The position numbers were made by a program, and so were the translations under genes. A DNA stretch of 10,723 bases from Pseudomonadota bacterium. Lineage in GTDB: Bacteria; Myxococcota; Polyangia; Polyangiales; Polyangiaceae. This document shows positions 6,361 through 10,723 of the stretch, piece by piece. The DNA is taken from positions 1-10,723 of the forward strand of contig JAEZYO010000410.1 of NCBI GenBank assembly GCA_023419055.1, written 5' to 3'. Under the pieces are notes generated by a model. That model did no database searches. It was not told the origin of the DNA and was given only the letters and a program-made list of their open reading frames with translations. Numbering within the stretch: the first letter of the stretch is position 1; each line of letters starts with the position of its first letter.

Positions 6361-8183
6361 GCGCTCCCGTGCCGGACGTTGAGCTCCACGCGCCAGCGCT
6401 CGTCGTCCTTGAGCGGCTCGAGCGGGATGGCCTCGAGCTCGAGCGTCCCGATGGCGGTCACTTGCGCGCTCAAGCGGATCGGCACGACGTCGCCGACCGG
6501 GCGCCCCTCTGCAGGCAAGGTCACCTCGATCGGCGCAAGCTCCTCGATCTCTCCCGGAGTCCAGCGCTCGAGCACCGTCCCGGCTTCGTCGGCGCGACGC
6601 ACGCTCGAACCAAAGAAGCGGAAGGTGACGGGCTCACCGACCACCACCGCGAGCTCTTGCGGCGGCAGAGCGGCCGCGCTCCCTTCCTCGAGCCCGAACG
6701 GCGCGACGCAGAGCGCGTAGATGGGCGGCTCCATCCCCGGCACCGCGGGCATCGGGCTCTCGATGCCGACGTAGTAGCCGCGCGCGGTCCCACCACGGAT
6801 CCTGAGCCCCTTGCCGGCGCGCACGCGACCGAAGTAGGCCGCGCCCCGCGCGACCGCGAGGTCGGGATCTTCTCCGGGCAGCACCCGCGCGGGTGACGCT
6901 CCGTCCGCGACGAGCCAGTCGTTCAGCGTCTCGAGCAATCGCTGCCGCAGGACCTCGCTCTTGACGACGCCGCCGTTGAACAGCACCAAAGTGGGGTGGA
7001 GGAGCGTCGCCGACGCGGGACCGCCCTCGCCGAACGCGTTCACCTGCCGCGTCAAGAACGAGGCCAGGTGCTTGGTCACGGCGGGATCGGCGGCGTAAGG
7101 CAAGCCGACCTGGGTCAACGCGGTGCGCGGCCGTTGCTTCGGCTTTTCGCTCGCCGCAACTCGGGGGAAGAAGCCCTCGACCAGGACGCGCTCCACCTCT
7201 TCGCGCGTGAGCTCGGCGCGGATCGAGCCGCCGAGCAGGGCAGAGCCGCGGCTCGCGATCACCACGGGAACGCTCTCGAGCTTGCGATCGGAGAGCAGGC
7301 GCTCCTTCGCGCTCCGGCAAGCGTGAACGAGCGCCTGTTGCTGGAAGCGATCGAGCTCCTTGCCCTGCGCCGCGAGCGCTTGGCCCACCCCGTACGCGAG
7401 CGCCAGATCCATGTTGTCCCCGCCGAGCAGGATGTGATCGCCGACCGCGACGCGGTGGAGCTCGAGCTCGCCCTCGTTCTCGCGCGCGGCGATCAGGGAG
7501 AAGTCGGTCGTGCCGCCGCCGATGTCGATCACGAGCACGCGATCCCCGGCCTGCAAGTGCTGCCGCCAGGAGTCGCCGGCGGCCTCGATCCAGGCGTAGA
7601 GCGCCGCCTGCGGCTCTTCCAGCAGCGTTACCCGGTCGAGGCCCGCCGCCGCCGCCGCTTCCACCGTGAGCTCACGCGCCCCCGCGTCGAACGAGGCGGG
7701 CACGGTGAGCACGACGTCGTGCTCGGAGAGCTCGCCGGCGTCGGGGTACGCAGCGCGGAAGGACTCCGCGAGGTGATCGAGATAGCGGAACGACGCCTCG
7801 ACGGGGGAAATTTTCTCGACGTCCTCCGGCGCGCCGAGCGGAAGGTGCGCGGCGCGCCGATCGATGCCGCTGTGCGACAGCCAGCTCTTGGCGCTCGAGA
7901 TGACGCGCGTCGGAGATTCGGCGCCGCGCGAGCGCGCGTACTCACCGACGGCGAACGAGCGCCCGGAGTCCCACGGCAGGGCGAGCGCCCCCTCGCTCTC
8001 GTGAGCGAAGTACGCGAACGACGGCAAGAGCGGCAGCGCTTCCAGGGTCTCGCGCGTGACGAGCTGAGGCACGCGGAAGACCTCCCCCTGGGCGTGCTCC
8101 GCCTCACGCTCGATGAGCGCGAGCGCGGTGTGAGTCGTCCCGAGATCGATCCCGACAGCAAGGCGCGAAGGCTTGGCGCTCAC
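6357..8183 (-). CDS. Hsp70-like ATPase, short form without C-terminal lid
   Basis: The 608-residue product carries a full Hsp70-type ATPase domain: phosphate loop 1 GIDLGTTHT (11-19), SAKSWLSH (97-104), VPASFDAGARELTVEAAAAAG (161-181), EEPQAA (189-194), phosphate loop 2 IDIGGGTTDFS (219-229), GGDNMDLAL (254-262), FNGG (402-405) and DPDLAVARGAAYFG (439-452). A short beta-rich segment of about 145 residues (460-605) ends the protein, with no helical lid and no DnaK-like interdomain linker. It matches the first part of the downstream paralogue motif by motif, so the pair probably arose by duplication. The start is GTG at 8183, chosen because GGAGG lies 7 bases upstream and the GTGA overlap with the DUF2760 stop indicates coupling. 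The role is probably ATP-driven binding of a protein client in the cytoplasm; the client is unknown. Confidence 0.92.
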   Translation of the reverse strand: MSAKPSRLAVGIDLGTTHTALALIEREAEHAQGEVFRVPQLVTRETLEALPLLPSFAYFAHESEGALALPWDSGRSFAVGEYARSRGAESPTRVISSAKSWLSHSGIDRRAAHLPLGAPEDVEKISPVEASFRYLDHLAESFRAAYPDAGELSEHDVVLTVPASFDAGARELTVEAAAAAGLDRVTLLEEPQAALYAWIEAAGDSWRQHLQAGDRVLVIDIGGGTTDFSLIAARENEGELELHRVAVGDHILLGGDNMDLALAYGVGQALAAQGKELDRFQQQALVHACRSAKERLLSDRKLESVPVVIASRGSALLGGSIRAELTREEVERVLVEGFFPRVAASEKPKQRPRTALTQVGLPYAADPAVTKHLASFLTRQVNAFGEGGPASATLLHPTLVLFNGGVVKSEVLRQRLLETLNDWLVADGASPARVLPGEDPDLAVARGAAYFGRVRAGKGLRIRGGTARGYYVGIESPMPAVPGMEPPIYALCVAPFGLEEGSAAALPPQELAVVVGEPVTFRFFGSSVRRADEAGTVLERWTPGEIEELAPIEVTLPAEGRPVGDVVPIRLSAQVTAIGTLELEAIPLEPLKDDERWRVELNVRHGSA

Positions 8184-8737
8184 AGCTCGACCTCCGCCTT
8201 CGCCACCACCGAAGGATCGCCGCCTCCCACGCGCACCGGCAGCTCGAGCCGTTCCACGCGCCAGCCCCGGTGCCGGAGCACTCCGTGGAACGGAGCGCTT
8301 CCGCTCACGTTGCCCGTCAGCTTGAGCGAGTTGGGGTCAGGCTCCTGGATCGTGATCGCGGCGCCTTCGCTCTCGCTGCGCACGCTCTGGATGCGCGCGT
8401 GTTGAGCGAGCGCCTTGCGGCAACCCTCGTGCACGACGCGCGCCGCGGCCCCGATCTCGTCGTCCGGGAAGCTCGCGATGTCCTGCTGCACGAAGTCGAC
8501 GAAGCGTCCCTCGCGCTGGAGGAGCGCGAGAAGCTGAAGCGCGCCGTCGGCAGGATCGGGGAGGTCGAGCTTCACGGACGGAGCGGGTTCGGGGAGCCGC
8601 GGCTCGGGACGCTCCGGCTCGGGGGCGCTCCCGTCGCCGATGGCTTTGACGCTCGCCGCGAAGTGCCCGTCCGCGAGCAGGCGGAAGAAGCAACTGATTG
8701 AAAACCAGAGCCGGGCAAAGAAGGGCATCGGGGCCAT
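8180..8737 (-). CDS. DUF2760 family protein
   Basis: The 185-residue protein resembles DUF2760, a family of unknown function that I recall as a neighbour of Hsp70-like genes. It opens with an aromatic/hydrophobic amphipathic stretch, PFFARLWFSISCFFRLLADG (5-24), which may touch a membrane or a partner protein. A Pro/Glu-rich linker (about 36-56) follows, then a compact domain at 57-185 containing LLALLQREGRFVDFVQQDI (68-86), a helix with VVHEGCRKAL, and a beta-rich C-terminus ending HRGWRVERLELPVRVGG. It is the first gene of the three-gene operon and overlaps the next gene by four bases, so it is probably a dedicated partner of the Hsp70 pair. The ATG at 8737 is used; a second ATG three codons later at 8728 is an alternative, and neither has a strong ribosome binding site. 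Confidence 0.85.
   Translation of the reverse strand: MAPMPFFARLWFSISCFFRLLADGHFAASVKAIGDGSAPEPERPEPRLPEPAPSVKLDLPDPADGALQLLALLQREGRFVDFVQQDIASFPDDEIGAAARVVHEGCRKALAQHARIQSVRSESEGAAITIQEPDPNSLKLTGNVSGSAPFHGVLRHRGWRVERLELPVRVGGGDPSVVAKAEVEL
8191..8195 (-). promoter_or_regulatory. Ribosome binding site of the short Hsp70 gene
   Basis: The minus strand reads GGAGG here, 7 bases before the GTG at 8183. This is the best Shine-Dalgarno match I noticed in the operon and fixes the GTG as the start, inside the end of the DUF2760 gene. Confidence 0.8.
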
Positions 8738-8854
8738 GGGGCCGCGAGTTTATGATCGAAAAGCGGCCGGTCGTGCGCTTTACTTTTCACCCACGGGCGC
8801 GCAGTCGGAGCAGGAATAGAAGGCCCTGGAGGTGGGTTTTACGCCACTTCCCGA
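8738..8854 (-). other. Gap upstream of the DUF2760-Hsp70 operon
   Basis: This 117-base gap (152 bases if the oxidoreductase ends at 8890) is the likely place for the operon promoter. The minus strand carries CATAAA (at 8749-8754) near the start codon and an A-rich stretch further upstream, but no convincing -35 box at the right spacing and no recognisable sigma-32 heat-shock element. Read-through from the oxidoreductase gene is an alternative source of transcription. Confidence 0.35.
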
Positions 8855-8866
8855 TTAGGTTCGGGA
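8849..8866 (-). terminator. Hairpin at the end of the oxidoreductase gene
   Basis: TCCCGA (8849-8854) and TCGGGA (8861-8866) form a 6-bp inverted repeat with a 6-base loop. It overlaps the stop codon of the frame as it reads now, but would lie about 24 bases after the stop at 8890 of the frameshift-corrected gene, a normal place for a terminator. There is no T-tract directly after it. Confidence 0.35.
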
Positions 8867-9904
8867 GCCGGAGGACCGAGGCGCGGTCGCTACCCCGAGT
8901 GGAGCTTCCGCAGGAGCTCGTAAGAACGAAGGCGCAGCGCTGGATCGGGGCACGGTGCACAGCACCATGAGCTCGTCCGCCTGAGTCAGCTCGAGCAAAT
9001 GGCCGAGCTTTTCGCGTACCCTGGCTGGACCGCCGACGATGTTCCTGTCGAACCAGTCATCGACGAAGACGCGATCCGCTGGGGTCAGCCGGGCGGTGTC
9101 GGCGTCCTCGAGAGTAGGGTACGGGACGTAAACGCCTTGGCGGAGCCGCAGGAACGCGAGCGCGGTCGGCATCGCCAGACGCTCTGCCTCCGCGTCCGAC
9201 TCCGCTACCACGACGATCGCTGCGATGAGCGCGTAGGGGTTCGCTAGCTTTTCCGAGGGCCGGAAACGTTCGCGATAAAGAGCCAGCGCAGGCAGCGTTT
9301 GATCTTGGCTGAAGTGATGCGCGAAGGCGAACGGGAGCCCCAAGTGTCCCGCGAGCTGCGCGCTGTACCCGCTCGAACCAAGCAGCCAAACCGGCGGCTC
9401 GTTGCCTCGAGCGGGCACGGCTTCGATCCCCGAGTAGGGGTGCGTGCTCGGAAAGTTGCCGCGGAAAAAGCCGAAGAGGTCGGCGAGCTGCTTCGGAAAA
9501 TCATCTTCCAGCAGGCCCGACTCGTTGCGGCGCAGCACGCGCGCGGTCACGCGATCGGTCCCGGGAGCGCGGCCGAGCCCGAGATCGATACGCCCGGGAT
9601 AGAGCGATTCCAGCGTACCGAACTGTTCTGCCACCACGAGAGGCGAGTGGTTCGGGAGCATGACCCCGCCAGAGCCGACCCGAAGGCGCGTCGTGCACGC
9701 TGCTACTTGTCCGACGAGCAGCGCCGGCGCGGAGGAGACGATGCCGCCCATCCCATGGTGTTCGGCGAACCAATAGCGATGGTAGCCGAGCGCCTCGACT
9801 TGGCGCGCGAGGTCGAGCGTTTCCTTGAGCGCTTCGGTCGGAGTGGAGCCGCGCCGCAAAGGAACGACGTCCAGGACCGATAGCGGGACTTCACGTACGG
9901 ACAT
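8855..9904 (-). CDS. LLM-class flavin-dependent oxidoreductase, frameshifted C-terminus
   Basis: The 349-residue product is a luciferase-like monooxygenase family protein, probably a cytoplasmic FMN- or F420-dependent enzyme of unknown substrate, closest in appearance to the MsnO8/YhbW type. Seen: YWFAEHHGM (44-52), [20 protein letters not shown] (76-95), [15 protein letters not shown] (101-115) and the C-terminal QADELMV (308-314). After Pro319 the frame reads an atypical Ser/Ala/Pro-rich tail. Dropping one base from the CCCC run (8947-8950) gives [18 protein letters not shown] and a TAG at 8890-8892, the expected family ending and a 337-residue protein. The gene therefore has either a real frameshift or a sequencing error; the core is intact and the enzyme may still work. 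Start ATG at 9904 follows GAAGGAAAGG. The gene is on the same strand as the Hsp70 operon and diverges from the J-domain gene. Confidence 0.88.
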   Translation of the reverse strand: MSVREVPLSVLDVVPLRRGSTPTEALKETLDLARQVEALGYHRYWFAEHHGMGGIVSSAPALLVGQVAACTTRLRVGSGGVMLPNHSPLVVAEQFGTLESLYPGRIDLGLGRAPGTDRVTARVLRRNESGLLEDDFPKQLADLFGFFRGNFPSTHPYSGIEAVPARGNEPPVWLLGSSGYSAQLAGHLGLPFAFAHHFSQDQTLPALALYRERFRPSEKLANPYALIAAIVVVAESDAEAERLAMPTALAFLRLRQGVYVPYPTLEDADTARLTPADRVFVDDWFDRNIVGGPARVREKLGHLLELTQADELMVLCTVPRSSAAPSFLRAPAEAPLGVATAPRSSGSRT

Positions 9905-9914
9905 GAATCGCCAA

Positions 9915-9924
9915 CCTTTCCTTC
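9915..9924 (-). promoter_or_regulatory. Ribosome binding site of the oxidoreductase gene
   Basis: The minus strand reads GAAGGAAAGG, ending 10 bases before the ATG at 9904. It supports this start over the out-of-frame ATG at 9926, which opens only an 11-codon peptide. Confidence 0.55.
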
Positions 9925-9943
9925 ATGTAGACGCGGACTCCTT

Positions 9944-9972
9944 CTGACAAGCCCCCGAGGTCAGGGTATAGG
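9944..9972 (+). promoter_or_regulatory. Candidate sigma-70 promoter of the J-domain gene
   Basis: CTGACA (9944-9949, 5 of 6 against TTGACA) and TATAGG (9967-9972, 4 of 6 against TATAAT) are separated by exactly 17 bases. Transcription would begin near 9979, only about six bases before the GTG at 9985, giving a nearly leaderless message. The purine-rich GGGCGGGG at 9971-9978 would then serve as the ribosome binding site only for a longer transcript. Confidence 0.4.
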
Positions 9973-9984
9973 GCGGGGTCCGTC

Positions 9985-10723
9985 GTGCCCAAGCGCGAAG
10001 CCGCCAAGAACCCCTTCAAGAAGCCGCGTCCGCCGAAGCCGCGGAAGGCGGCGGTTTCTGCCTCGTCGCGGGCGCTCGCCGGCCGCTCGCCTTCGTGGCG
10101 CACGGAGGTCCTCGGTCGGGAACGAGATCGCCTGCTCCGCGAGATCGCCCGGAGGAAGCGCGAGCTCGAGCGGCTCACCCGCAAGGTAGAAGAGACGCTG
10201 AGCGCGTCGCGCGGTCGCATCGCTCCGGTCCTCGAGCAACACCGCGTAGTCGAGCTCGAAGTCCACGCGCTCTTCGCGGACCTCCTTCGGCCTCGCAGGC
10301 TCTCGAAGCCGCGTCGCTCGGCGCTCGCCCGACTGTACGCCGGGTTGCGCGCACAAGGCTTGGTCGACGAGCCCCCGCGCTCGAGCCGGGCCGCGGAGAC
10401 ATCGGATCCCGACGAATTCGAGGAGGGCGAGGCGCCGCGCGGAGGCGGGTACTCGGCGCCGCGCGCCGAGGGAGAAGCGGACGCCCGGCTCTCGCTGCGC
10501 GCGCTCTTCAAGCGACTGGCGCTCGCGCTCCACCCGGATCGCGTTCGGCACGAGGACGAGAAGGCGCGCCGGACGGAAGCGATGAAAGAGGTCACCCGCG
10601 CCTACGAGTCGGGGGACCTGGCGCGACTCCTCGAGATCGAAAAGCGCTGGTCCACCTTCGCCGCGGTCGACTCCACCGACGCGGAGGCCGCGGCGGAACA
10701 AGCGCTCGAGCGAACCGTCGTCG
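9985..10723 (+). CDS. J-domain (DnaJ-like) protein, 3' end cut by window
   Basis: An open frame of 246 codons runs from GTG at 9985 off the right edge. The N-terminus (1-30) is very basic and Pro-rich (NPFKKPRPPKPRK at 9-21). Residues 41-73 look like a charged coiled coil (RERDRLLREIARRKRELERL). An acidic linker around 140-153 follows, then a J-domain signature: helix II LFKRLALALHPDR with His183-Pro-Asp185, and helix III ARRTEAMKEVTRAYESGDLARLL (194-216). The HPD tripeptide is what stimulates Hsp70 ATPase in J-proteins. The placement near the C-terminus and the GDLARLL ending resemble a known proteobacterial group of J-domain proteins, not canonical DnaJ: there is no Gly/Phe region or zinc finger. 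Upstream, a stop at 9928-9930 limits the frame and GTG 9985 is the first start. Divergent from the oxidoreductase, 1.2 kb from the Hsp70 operon. Confidence 0.85.
   Translation, partial: MPKREAAKNPFKKPRPPKPRKAAVSASSRALAGRSPSWRTEVLGRERDRLLREIARRKRELERLTRKVEETLSASRGRIAPVLEQHRVVELEVHALFADLLRPRRLSKPRRSALARLYAGLRAQGLVDEPPRSSRAAETSDPDEFEEGEAPRGGGYSAPRAEGEADARLSLRALFKRLALALHPDRVRHEDEKARRTEAMKEVTRAYESGDLARLLEIEKRWSTFAAVDSTDAEAAAEQALERTVV

Noticed and set aside
6996..8405. Open frame of 469 codons on the plus strand
   Set aside because: It is antisense to the short Hsp70 gene and part of the DUF2760 gene, with an Arg/Leu/Glu-rich composition and no domain signal.
8738..8854. Sigma-32 heat-shock promoter for the Hsp70 operon
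   Set aside because: No CTTGAA/CCCCAT-type pair at suitable spacing is visible on the minus strand here.
9891..10701. Two long minus-strand frames (234 and 246 codons)
   Set aside because: Both lie opposite the plus-strand frame with the HPD J-domain signature, coiled coil and normal codon pattern. Their translations are Arg/Ser-rich and featureless.

Overview
The window is about 10.7 kb of very GC-rich DNA with dense coding on both strands. Three traits suggest a myxobacterium-like deltaproteobacterium (Myxococcota, perhaps Polyangiales): the base composition, the outer-membrane-type lipoproteins with long Gly/Ser or Pro linkers, and a large c-type cytochrome lipoprotein carrying a Cys-rich domain. 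This assignment is an inference from style, not from a marker gene. I see no rRNA, tRNA, CRISPR array, insertion sequence or phage gene.

Layout. Positions 10-744 (+) hold a fused SRPBCC (AHSA1-type) and YCII-domain protein. A 291-base gap with hairpins and an operator-like palindrome follows. Positions 1036-2625 (+) encode a diheme cytochrome c lipoprotein, which converges on a lipoprotein-like predicted methyltransferase at 2644-3522 (-). A compact GC hairpin in the 18-base gap could terminate both. Positions 8737 down to 3610 (-) form a three-gene operon: a DUF2760 protein (8180-8737), an Hsp70-like ATPase (6357-8183) and a longer Hsp70-like ATPase with a C-terminal DUF3731-type region (3610-6360). 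Both junctions are 4-base stop/start overlaps (GTGA and ATGA). Upstream, also on the minus strand, is a luciferase-like flavin-dependent oxidoreductase (8855-9904) whose last codons look frameshifted. Divergent from it, 9985 to the right edge (+) encodes a protein with an HPD-type J-domain signature, cut by the window end.

How the genes fit together. The clearest functional unit is the chaperone-like set: two unequal Hsp70 paralogues translationally coupled to a DUF2760 protein, with a J-domain protein about 1.2 kb away on the other strand. DUF2760 next to Hsp70 and DUF3731-type Hsp70 is a known but little-characterised association. The proximity of the J-domain gene makes a functional link plausible but unproven. 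Neither Hsp70 shows the usual DnaK interdomain linker, and the shorter one lacks a C-terminal lid region. The left part (SRPBCC-YCII protein, cytochrome lipoprotein, lipoprotein methyltransferase) shows no obvious link to the chaperone operon.
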